From Planctomycetota bacterium (GTDB lineage: Bacteria > Planctomycetota > SZUA-567): DNA of 8,136 bases. The position numbers and the translations under genes are program-made. The notes below the pieces were generated by a model. That model was not told where the DNA came from and ran no database searches. It saw nothing but the letters and a program-made list of their open reading frames with translations. This document shows, piece after piece, positions 1 through 6,399 of this stretch; positions within the stretch are counted from its first letter, which is position 1; each line of letters starts with the position of its first letter. The stretch is from assembly GCA_020860865.1 (NCBI GenBank), contig JAJBTL010000125.1, forward strand, positions 5,095-13,230, in the 5' to 3' direction.

Positions 1-906
1 GTCTTCCCGGACGGAACGACTGTCGGCACCATCGACGGCGGCAGCGGCGAGGCCGATATTATCGCTCGGGCACAGGACGTGCTGGCGGACGGACGCCGCC
101 GTCTCGTCGATATCGACATGACGGGCCAGGCCGCCAGCGGCGCCGACCTTATCTGCGGCGGACGGGTGCAGGTCTTCCTCGACCGGGTGACGCCGTTGTC
201 GCTCCCGTTGTACCGGTAACGGTCGGCGCGGTACCGGGACGGCTTCCCGTCGTTCCTGGCGACGCCGGTGGACAGCGACGGCATGGTCGTCCTGATCCAG
301 CCGGAACTGCCGTCCGGCGACATTGCCGAAGCGGTGCTCCGGGAGAATCCGGACGCGGCATCAATCGTCGATATCGCAGGCAGCCGCCATGTCGTCCTGC
401 CAGTGCGGCCGCGGCCGAAACTTATCCTCGCCGGCGGCGGCCACGTCTCCCACGCCACCGCCCGCGTCGCCGACATTGCCGGTTGGGAGGTTGTCATCCT
501 TGACGACCGGGAAGAATACGCGAGTCCGGCTCGGTTCCCCTGGCTTCCGGCGTCGGCCATCCATGTCGTGCCCGCGTTCGAAAACTGCTTCAAGGCGAGC
601 GTCCTTGGGTTCGACGTCACCGACACCACCGCCATCGCCGTCATGACCCGTGGCCACCAGTACGACAGTGACGTCCTGGCGCAGGCGCTCCGGACCTGGG
701 CCGGATATATCGGCATGATCGGCAGTCGGCGGAAACGGGAAGCCGTCTACGACAAGATGCGGGAACTCGGTTTTGAGCGGGAAGACATCGGCCGGGTGCA
801 CTCCCCTATCGGCCTCGCCATCGGCGCCGAGACGCCGGAGGAAATCGCGGTGAGCGTGGTGGCTGAGATTATTTCGGAACGGGCGGCGAAACGGATGGAG
901 GCGTAG
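1..906 (+). pseudogene. XdhC-family molybdenum hydroxylase maturation protein, 5'-partial, interrupted by an in-frame stop
   Basis: XdhC proteins bind sulfurated molybdenum cofactor and help insert it into xanthine-dehydrogenase-type hydroxylases. One reading frame carries the whole gene. Bases 1-216 encode the end of the N-terminal XdhC domain (DGTTVGTIDGGSGE, then LICGGRVQVFLD), and 220-906 encode the linker and C-terminal Rossmann domain (KLILAGGGHVSH, VMTRGHQYD, MIGSRRKRE, HSPIGLAIGAETPEEIA). A TAA at 217-219 separates them without a frame change. The residues on both sides (PLYR, then FPSFLATPVDSDG) fit the usual family linker, so this looks like a nonsense mutation rather than two genes. 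Two usually conserved glycines are also Asp: IDGG for the usual IGGG, and DLICGG for the usual GMxCGG. That suggests decay, though a sequencing error or stop readthrough could explain the TAA. The true start lies before the window. Confidence 0.8.
268..906 (+). CDS. Possible residual C-terminal XdhC Rossmann domain, read from GTG
   Basis: This is the longest uninterrupted part of the broken xdhC, 212 codons from a GTG at 268, with a later ATG at 283. It holds the complete C-terminal Rossmann domain: nucleotide-binding LILAGGGHVSHATARVA near residues 52-68, VMTRGHQYD near 125-133, IGSRRK near 151-156, and the family-ending HSPIGL...AETPEEIAVSVVAEI. No Shine-Dalgarno sequence stands before either start, so independent translation is doubtful. 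A free Rossmann domain would lack the N-terminal domain carrying the conserved CGG motif. It is listed because a gene caller would probably report it; I regard it as the downstream part of the pseudogene. Confidence 0.4.
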   Translation: MDSDGMVVLIQPELPSGDIAEAVLRENPDAASIVDIAGSRHVVLPVRPRPKLILAGGGHVSHATARVADIAGWEVVILDDREEYASPARFPWLPASAIHVVPAFENCFKASVLGFDVTDTTAIAVMTRGHQYDSDVLAQALRTWAGYIGMIGSRRKREAVYDKMRELGFEREDIGRVHSPIGLAIGAETPEEIAVSVVAEIISERAAKRMEA

Positions 907-999
907 CAGCATTTTCGAAAAATCGTGCAGCCATCCAGACACCCGGAAGAAAACCGGCGGCAGGCGCTTTTTTCGTCCAGTCACGGTACGGAATAAAGA

Positions 1000-1030
1000 C
1001 GGCGTGATCCGGTCGTAACGGATCACGCTG
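1000..1030. terminator. Inverted repeat between convergent genes, probable terminator
   Basis: A perfect 10-bp inverted repeat, GCGTGATCCG at 1002-1011 and CGGATCACGC at 1019-1028, has a 7-nt loop and extends to 12 bp with one G-T pair. It lies 94 bases after the xdhC stop and 44 bases after the stop of the minus-strand regulator. Read on the minus strand it is followed by the T-rich stretch GTCTTTATT. Read on the plus strand no T-tract follows. It therefore best fits termination of the minus-strand operon, possibly in both directions. Confidence 0.55.
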
Positions 1031-1073
1031 CGTAATGACCGATATTCAACCGTCTTTGCCTTGCGTGGCCTGG

Positions 1074-2900
1074 TTACTTTGGATCGGATGGCCTGATCTT
1101 TCGGTACAGCGTGGCGATGCCGATGCCGAGGGCTTCGGCGGCGCGGCGTTTGCCGTCGGCGCTGTCGCCGAAGTGGCGGAGAGCGTTCTGAATAGCTTCC
1201 TGCTCGAGGCGGGCGATGGGAACGATAGGGGCGGTGACCGGTTCGTCCGCCTGCGGAATCGCCGGGCGGACCGACGGGAGCGGGACGGACGCAAGGGCGG
1301 CCAGCTTGGCCGGAAGCGCCCGCGTGGACAACGGGCCGCCGTCATGCATGTTGACCATGTACTCGACGCAGTTTTCCAGTTCCCGGATATTTCCCGGCCA
1401 CGAGTAGGCGGTGAAGATGTCGAGGAGTGACGGCGACAACCGAAGCGGCGGCTTCGAAAAGAGGCGGCAGTAGCGGTCGAGAAAATACTCGGCCAGTTCC
1501 GGAATGTCCTTTTTTCGTTCGCGGAGCGGCGGAATCTCGAGCGGGATGACGTTCAGGCGGTAGTAGAGGTCTTCCCGGAACATCCGTTGTTCGATAAGAC
1601 TGGTGAGCTTTTCATTGGTTGCGGCAATGACGCGTATGTCGACCTTGATAGTCGTGTTCGAGCCGAGGCGGCTGAAGGTGCGTTCCTGAAGGACGCGGAG
1701 CAGCTTGACCTGGAGGTGCAAGGGCATCGATCCGATTTCGTCGAGGAAGAGAACGCCCTGATCGGCCAACTCGATTTTTCCCATGCGGCCGGACGGATCG
1801 GCGCTGGTAAAGGCGCCCTGGGCGTAGCCGAACAATTCGCTTTCAAGAAGGGCGTCGGGAATGGCGCCGCAGTTGATGGCGACGAACGGCTTGTCGCGGC
1901 GCGGTCCCGAGTCGTGGATGGCGCGGGCGAACATTTCCTTGCCGGTGCCGCTTTCGCCGGTGATGAGGACGGTCGAACTCGTGTTCGCCACCTGGCCGAC
2001 GCGTTTCTTGAGGTTCAGCATAATCGGACCGCTGCCGATAATGGCGCCAAGAACGCCGCCGTGACCGCCGGACCCGCCGAGCCGCGACAGCATGGCGGTG
2101 AGCCTGGCGCGGGATTCGAACACGAGGGCGCGGTCGAACGCCGGATCGTCCTGGCGATCGAGCTGGAGGAATTTCCCGAGGACGACGTGCTCATCACGAT
2201 CGACCAGGGCGGGCGCGTCGCCGTCCGTCACCGAGGCCGTGGCACTGACGATGACGGCGTATTCCTCCATGTCCGAATAGACGTCGCCGGTGGCGGCGAC
2301 AGTGACGCTGTAGCCGGCCTCCTCGCCGTCGGTAATGCCGAGTTCCTTCCGGGCGTTGTCGTTCACGAAGGTGACGCGGCCGTCCCGGCCGAGGACGAGG
2401 ACGCCACGCGAATTGGCGTCGGTGATTTCCAGGAGCGTCGACAGCCGGCGGCTGTTCTCCCGGGAACGGCGCTCGTTTGTGGCGACGCGAGCCAGCGTTT
2501 CGGCAATTTGCTGGACGAAACGGATGTAGATGTCCCGGTTGGCCTGGACCTTTAGCCGGTCGTCGTCGTTGAAGCAGACAAGCCCGATGATGCCGAGGAT
2601 TTCCCCGTCCGCCACGATGGGACTGCATAGCGTAAGCTTTTCCTGGCAGTGGTCCAGGTTCGGGCACTGGAAACAGAGCGGGTTTTCCTTCGGATTATCG
2701 ACGTAGAGCGGCTCCGCCGTGGCGAGGGCATGGGTGTACAAAGCCCCGGCCTGGGTGATGCTGTCGCCGACGCTGTCCGCGTAGATGCCGGTGCCGGCGA
2801 TGCGGACGAGGTTCCGGTCAACGACCTCGATGTCGATCTCCGTGACGGTGGAGACGACATAGGCGAGGTCTTTGACATAGTCGGCGATGGCGTCGAGCAT
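1074..2900 (-). CDS. ygeV: YgeV-like sigma-54-dependent transcriptional activator
   Basis: This is a 608-residue enhancer-binding protein expected to activate RNA polymerase-sigma-54 promoters. The N-terminal sensor region (about 1-145) carries the cysteine cluster CFQCPNLDHC at 76-85. A PAS-like domain follows at about 155-270 (GVLVLGRDGRVTFVN). The AAA+ domain spans about 285-515: Walker A GESGTGKE at 315-322, Walker B GVLFLDEI at 382-389, FREDLYYRLNVIPL at 441-454 and WPGNIRELEN at 501-510. The C-terminal Fis-type helix-turn-helix is AAEALGIGIATLYRKI at 587-602. The sensor cysteines and LGIGIATLYRKI ending match what I recall of E. coli YgeV, the regulator of the ygeW-ygeX-ygeY region. The sigma-54 contact loop reads GAFTSA instead of GAFTGA. 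The start has GGAG five bases upstream (plus-strand 2906-2909). It lies 47 bp after carbamate kinase, so the two are probably cotranscribed. Confidence 0.9.
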   Translation of the reverse strand: MLDAIADYVKDLAYVVSTVTEIDIEVVDRNLVRIAGTGIYADSVGDSITQAGALYTHALATAEPLYVDNPKENPLCFQCPNLDHCQEKLTLCSPIVADGEILGIIGLVCFNDDDRLKVQANRDIYIRFVQQIAETLARVATNERRSRENSRRLSTLLEITDANSRGVLVLGRDGRVTFVNDNARKELGITDGEEAGYSVTVAATGDVYSDMEEYAVIVSATASVTDGDAPALVDRDEHVVLGKFLQLDRQDDPAFDRALVFESRARLTAMLSRLGGSGGHGGVLGAIIGSGPIMLNLKKRVGQVANTSSTVLITGESGTGKEMFARAIHDSGPRRDKPFVAINCGAIPDALLESELFGYAQGAFTSADPSGRMGKIELADQGVLFLDEIGSMPLHLQVKLLRVLQERTFSRLGSNTTIKVDIRVIAATNEKLTSLIEQRMFREDLYYRLNVIPLEIPPLRERKKDIPELAEYFLDRYCRLFSKPPLRLSPSLLDIFTAYSWPGNIRELENCVEYMVNMHDGGPLSTRALPAKLAALASVPLPSVRPAIPQADEPVTAPIVPIARLEQEAIQNALRHFGDSADGKRRAAEALGIGIATLYRKIRPSDPK

Positions 2901-2947
2901 TCTGGCTCCGGTTGACGGCGCAGTTGCGATGGGATTCTTCCGGCTGG

Positions 2948-3880
2948 CTACGCCTGGATGATGGTGCCGGTGGTGCCGGCGATGCCTTCCTCGGCCTTTT
3001 CGAGAAGGGTGATAAGGGGTTTCCGGCCCGGCCGGCTGGCGGCGAACTGCATGGCGGCCTCGACCTTCGGCAGCATGCTGCCCGGGGCGAACTGGCCTTC
3101 CTCGCAGTAGCGCTTGGCTTCGTCGAGGTTTATGGTGTCGAGCCAGCGTTCGTCCGGCTTCCGGAAGTTGACCGCGACCTTTTCGACAGCGGTCAGGATT
3201 ATAAGGTAATCGGCATCGATGATTTCCGCAAGCTTCGCCGACGCCAGATCCTTGTCGACGACGGCGCTGACGCCTTTCAGGTGGTTCCCCTGCGAGATGA
3301 CCGGGATGCCGCCGCCGCCGGCGGCGATGACGATTTTCCCGGCTTCAAGGAGGGTGCGGACGATGTCCTTTTCGACAATGTCGATCGGCTTCGGGCTGGC
3401 GACGACCCGACGCCAACCGCGACCGGCGTCTTCCATCATGTCGTAGCCGCGGGCGGTCATTTCCTTGGCCTCCTCCTCCGAGTAGAAGGAGCCGATGGGC
3501 TTGGACGGTTTTTGGAATGCCGGGTCGTCCGGGGATACTTCGGTCTGGGTGATGACGGAGGCGACGGCGATGTCGGACCCCTGGTTCAGGAGTTCTTCCC
3601 GGAGGGCGTTCTGGAGATCGTAGCCGATATAGCCCTGGCTCATGGCGACGCACACGGACATCGGAATGAACGGGGTGTGGACTTCCGACTTGTGGGCGGC
3701 TTCCATGGCCATGTTTATCATGCCGACCTGGGGGCCGTTCCCGTGGGCGATGACGACCTCGTTCCCGGCCTTAAGAAGGCCGACGATGGATTTGGCGGTG
3801 GTTTTGACGGCTTGCATTTGTTCAACGAGATTGTTGCCGAGGGCATTGCCGCCGAGGGCGAGGACGATGCGTTTTTTCAT
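2948..3880 (-). CDS. Carbamate kinase (YqeA/ArcC family)
   Basis: This cytoplasmic enzyme reversibly transfers phosphate from carbamoyl phosphate to ADP, giving ATP plus carbamate, which breaks down to ammonia and CO2. The 310-residue length is normal for the family. Visible motifs in order are LALGGNALG (7-15), VVIAHGNGPQVGMI (42-55), SQGYIGYDLQNAL (81-93), KPIGSFYSEEEA (127-138), WRRVVASPKPI (156-166), VIAAGGGGIPV (184-194), VVDKDLASAKLAE (207-219) and FAPGSMLPKVEAA (264-276). All look intact. The ATG at 3880 is chosen because GGAG lies six bases upstream and the protein then begins MKKRIVLALGGNA; a longer in-frame reading back to 4009 has no family homology. It is first in a minus-strand operon with the YgeV-like activator and divergent from the ygeY-ygeW operon. 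The natural role here is ATP recovery from carbamoyl phosphate made by the neighbouring carbamoyltransferase (inference from context). Confidence 0.95.
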   Translation of the reverse strand: MKKRIVLALGGNALGNNLVEQMQAVKTTAKSIVGLLKAGNEVVIAHGNGPQVGMINMAMEAAHKSEVHTPFIPMSVCVAMSQGYIGYDLQNALREELLNQGSDIAVASVITQTEVSPDDPAFQKPSKPIGSFYSEEEAKEMTARGYDMMEDAGRGWRRVVASPKPIDIVEKDIVRTLLEAGKIVIAAGGGGIPVISQGNHLKGVSAVVDKDLASAKLAEIIDADYLIILTAVEKVAVNFRKPDERWLDTINLDEAKRYCEEGQFAPGSMLPKVEAAMQFAASRPGRKPLITLLEKAEEGIAGTTGTIIQA

Positions 3881-4230
3881 GACTGTCTCCAGAAAGGTTT
3901 TTTGAATGCCGGGGCGCCGGGCGCGGGCCGGACGTTCCTGTAATGTATAAGGCGGTTTGAGTATGGTGGCGATAGTCAGGGGGACGTATTTCGTTCGTGT
4001 GCGCCACAATAGAACTGTACCGCACGGACGCGCCTATTTCCACAAATTTTTAGATAAAATAAATAATTTTTTAAAGAAAAGGAGAGCTCACCTGCCGTTC
4101 TCTCGGCTACCAGGCGTGCGGCGGTCCGCCCTACCAATCTCCTATCCTTTTGTTTGTAAACAGATTACTGAATCGACTGGAAGAATCCACGACTTTTCTC
4201 TAAAAAACTTTTTTCTTCCCTAAATTTTAT

Positions 4231-4258
4231 TTGAATAAGCGATTTGATGTGCTATACT
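4231..4258 (+). promoter_or_regulatory. Probable sigma-70 promoter for the regulator-ygeY-ygeW operon
   Basis: TTGAAT (4231-4236) and TATACT (4253-4258) are separated by 16 bp, immediately downstream of an AT-rich tract. Transcription would start near 4265, leaving about 60 nt before the preferred start codon at 4325. No other promoter is evident before ygeY, so it may drive all three genes. Confidence 0.6.
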
Positions 4259-4281
4259 GGAGGCATGAGGAAAAACGCCAT

Positions 4282-4318
4282 GACCTCCGAATTCCTACAA
4301 CGTTCCTTACCGGAGGTC
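4282..4318 (+). promoter_or_regulatory. Inverted repeat overlapping the Shine-Dalgarno of the YheO-like gene
   Basis: GACCTCCG (4282-4289) is the exact reverse complement of CGGAGGTC (4311-4318), with a 21-nt spacer. The right arm contains the strong Shine-Dalgarno GGAGGT (4312-4317), seven bases before the ATG at 4325. In RNA the left arm could pair with and hide the ribosome site, giving translational control. The pairing is seen in the sequence; the regulatory role is inference. Confidence 0.5.
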
Positions 4319-4324
4319 CAAACA

Positions 4325-4966
4325 ATGAGCGCACGCGAACAGGACGACTTCCTGAAACGCCTCGCCAAGGGCATATCCAGCCTCTTCGGCACCAACTGCG
4401 AGGTCACCGTCCACGACTTGCGTAAAGGCTATGAAAACACCATCGTCGCCATCGAGAACGGCCAGGTCACCGGCCGCCGCGTCGGCGACGGATCGTCCGA
4501 ACTCGTTCTCCGCGCCCTCAAAGAAAACCCGGAGAACGTCGAGGACAACTACTGCTACCACGCCCGCACCAAGGACGGGCGGATCCTGAAGTCGAGCTCC
4601 ATCTATCTTCGGGATAAGAAGGGCAAGCTGGTCGCCCTCTTCGGCATCAATTACGACGTCACCGATCTCGTCATGGCCCGCCATGCCCTCGAGGCCGCCA
4701 TCGGCGACAACGGTGAAAAGGACGACAACCCGGGCGACGTCACCATCACCTCGAACGTCAACGACCTCCTGGAGCAACTCATTGCCGAGGCCGACCAGTT
4801 CGTCGCCAAGCCGGTCGCCATGATGTCGAAGGAAGACAAGATCCGCGCCATCCAGTTCCTGAACGACCGGGGCGCGTTCCTCATCAAGAAGGCCGGGGAC
4901 AAGGTGTCCAGGCACTACGATATCTCAAAGTACACGTTATACAATTATATGGGCGCCGAGGAGTAA
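4325..4966 (+). CDS. YheO-family (PAS plus helix-turn-helix) transcriptional regulator
   Basis: This is a 213-residue cytoplasmic DNA-binding regulator. Residues about 8-120 form a YheO-type PAS-like sensor (GTNCEVTVHDL at 22-32, AIENGQVTGRRVGD at 42-55, GRILKSSSIYLRDKKGK at 85-101, LFGINYDVTDL at 105-115). Residues about 145-210 form the family's C-terminal helix-turn-helix, ending HYDISKYTLYNYM, which resembles the NISKHTVYLYI ending I recall from E. coli YheO. The central linker at 125-138 is charged and low in complexity. The ATG at 4325 is preferred because of GGAGGT seven bases upstream. In-frame ATGs at 4265 and 4280 would add 20 or 15 residues, and 4265 falls at the predicted transcription start. 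It is first in the operon before ygeY (92-bp gap). The ligand is unknown; a purine-derived or amino-acid signal is only an inference from context. Confidence 0.88.
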   Translation: MSAREQDDFLKRLAKGISSLFGTNCEVTVHDLRKGYENTIVAIENGQVTGRRVGDGSSELVLRALKENPENVEDNYCYHARTKDGRILKSSSIYLRDKKGKLVALFGINYDVTDLVMARHALEAAIGDNGEKDDNPGDVTITSNVNDLLEQLIAEADQFVAKPVAMMSKEDKIRAIQFLNDRGAFLIKKAGDKVSRHYDISKYTLYNYMGAEE

Positions 4967-5058
4967 CGTTAGATACGCCGCTGTCCGGCTCGTGGCTGGG
5001 ACGGGACATTCTGACGAACCGCCTTGGACGCCCCCGAACTCATGAAAGGGTCAGCGCG

Positions 5059-6264
5059 ATGGCTATGGATTTCGAGAAGATCAAGGCGGCGGCGGAAGGC
5101 TACAAGGCCGACATGACGAAGTTCCTCCGGGACATGATCCGCATTCCCGGCGAGAGCGCCGAAGAGGGCGGCAAAATCAAATGCGCCGAAGCGGAAATGA
5201 AACGCCTCGGCTTCGACCGGGTCGAAATAGACCCGATGGGCAACCTCCTCGGCTACATGGGCACCGGTAAGACCCTCATCGCCTACGACGGCCACATCGA
5301 CACCGTCGGCATCGGCAACCGGGACAACTGGACCTTCGACCCCTACGAAGGCTATGAAAACGACGACGAAATCGGCGGCCGCGGCGCTTCCGACCAGGAA
5401 GGCGGCATCGTCTCCGCCGTCTACGGCGCCAAAATCATGAAAGACCTCGGCCTCCTCTCGGACAAGTACACCGTCCTCGTCACCGCGTCCGTGCAGGAAG
5501 AGGACTGCGACGGCCTCTGCTGGCAGTACATTATTAACGAAGACAAGGTCAAACCGGAATTCGTCGTCATCACCGAACCCACCGACGGCGGCATCTACCG
5601 CGGCCAACGCGGCCGGATGGAAATCCGCGTCGACATGAAGGGCGTCTCCTGCCACGGTTCCGCCCCGGAACGCGGCGACAACGCCATCTATAAAATGGCC
5701 GAACTGATCGGTGAAGTAAAGGATCTGAACGAACGCCTCCATAACGATCCGTTCCTCGGCAAGGGCACACTCGCCGTCTCGCAGATTTTCTACACCTCGC
5801 CGTCCCGCTGCGCCGTCGCGGACAGCTGCGCCATCTCCATCGACCGCCGCCTCACGGACGGCGAGACCTACCAGTCCGCCCTCGAAGAAATCCGCGCCCT
5901 CCCGGCCGCCAAGAAGTACGGCGCCGAAGTGACCATGTACAAGTACGACCGCCCGAGCTGGACCGGTTGCGTCTACCCGACCGACTGTTACTTCCCGACC
6001 TGGGTCATTCCGGAAGATCACCCGGCGACGCAGGCGATGGCGAAGTCGTTCGAAAAGCTCTACGGCACGCCCCGGATCGACAAGTGGACGTTCTCGACAA
6101 ACGGCGTCTCCATCATGGGCCGCTACGGCATCCCGTGCATCGGCTTCGGACCCGGCAAGGAAAAGGAAGCGCACGCGCCGAACGAAAAGAACTGGAAGTC
6201 GGAACTGGTCCGCTGCGCCGCCGTCTACGCCGCGCTGCCGACAATCTACCTGGAAAACAAGTAG
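5059..6264 (+). CDS. ygeY: YgeY-family M20 metallohydrolase (selenium-metabolism-linked)
   Basis: This 401-residue protein belongs to the M20 di-zinc peptidase/deacetylase superfamily and most resembles the YgeY branch tied to selenium-dependent purine degradation. The expected metal and catalytic residues are all visible: H79 and D81 in DGHIDTVG, D112 in GASDQEGG, the catalytic pair E147-E148 in SVQEEDCDG, E173 in ITEPTD and H372 in KEKEAHAPNE. The lid or dimerisation domain includes SCHGSAPERGDNA (197-209), with H199 probably reaching into the partner's active site. Ten cysteines are spread through the protein, notably C150 and C154 beside the catalytic glutamates. The ATG at 5059 has AGGG eight bases upstream; ATG 5065 is a close alternative. 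Its exact substrate is not known to me; hydrolysis of an amide or ureido intermediate fits the family. It lies between the YheO-like gene and ygeW, probably in one transcript. Confidence 0.92.
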   Translation: MAMDFEKIKAAAEGYKADMTKFLRDMIRIPGESAEEGGKIKCAEAEMKRLGFDRVEIDPMGNLLGYMGTGKTLIAYDGHIDTVGIGNRDNWTFDPYEGYENDDEIGGRGASDQEGGIVSAVYGAKIMKDLGLLSDKYTVLVTASVQEEDCDGLCWQYIINEDKVKPEFVVITEPTDGGIYRGQRGRMEIRVDMKGVSCHGSAPERGDNAIYKMAELIGEVKDLNERLHNDPFLGKGTLAVSQIFYTSPSRCAVADSCAISIDRRLTDGETYQSALEEIRALPAAKKYGAEVTMYKYDRPSWTGCVYPTDCYFPTWVIPEDHPATQAMAKSFEKLYGTPRIDKWTFSTNGVSIMGRYGIPCIGFGPGKEKEAHAPNEKNWKSELVRCAAVYAALPTIYLENK

Positions 6265-6277
6265 CCGGGATTTCGCG

Positions 6278-6330
6278 GCGGCAGCACAGTGGACAGCGGG
6301 AATTTCTCGTTAACTGCCGCTTTCCCTTTT
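6278..6330 (+). terminator. Weak attenuator-like inverted repeat between ygeY and ygeW
   Basis: GCGGCAG (6278-6284) and CTGCCGC (6314-6320) are exact reverse complements, and the second arm is followed directly by TTTCCCTTTT. The 29-nt loop is long and the T-tract is broken, so this would be at best a partial terminator within the operon, lowering ygeW relative to ygeY. A chance repeat is possible. Confidence 0.3.
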
Positions 6331-6399
6331 ACGTGCGCAGCCGAGTCATTCCGGAACGACCACACATTTATCCAAAAACCCATTCAATGGAGACGCACA

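Larger units (their letters stand above)
3881..4324. promoter_or_regulatory. Divergent intergenic control region (444 bp)
   Basis: This gene-free stretch separates carbamate kinase (-) from the YheO-like regulator (+). Its side near carbamate kinase is GC-rich, with self-complementary CCGG/GCGCC runs at 3909-3931. The core at 4040-4080 and 4195-4235 is strongly AT-rich. A minus-strand TATACA (plus 3944-3949) could be a -10 for carbamate kinase, but no good -35 lies at the right distance. The 12-bp dyad TGTTTGTAAACA (4151-4162) and short stem GGCGGTCCGCC (4120-4130) are candidate operator or RNA structures. AAAGGAG at 4078-4083 is not followed by a usable start codon. I see no known riboswitch, tRNA or convincing sigma-54 -24/-12 element. 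Confidence 0.6.

Noticed and set aside
1587..2555. Long plus-strand open frame opposite the sigma-54 activator, and a similar one at 2912-3943 opposite carbamate kinase
   Set aside because: The opposite strand carries complete, well-recognised families. These frames are open because of GC-rich codon bias and have no recognisable domains.
4081..4170. Possible riboswitch, such as a molybdenum-cofactor or purine type, given the pathway
   Set aside because: I could not match the conserved core of any riboswitch class I know; only short unremarkable stems are present.
3957..4223. 88-codon plus-strand open frame in the divergent gap
   Set aside because: No Shine-Dalgarno site, no recognisable family, and it crosses the AT-rich promoter-like core.
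4969..6174. 401-codon minus-strand open frame opposite ygeY
   Set aside because: It mirrors ygeY almost exactly, has low-complexity composition and no family motif; ygeY keeps all M20 metal ligands.
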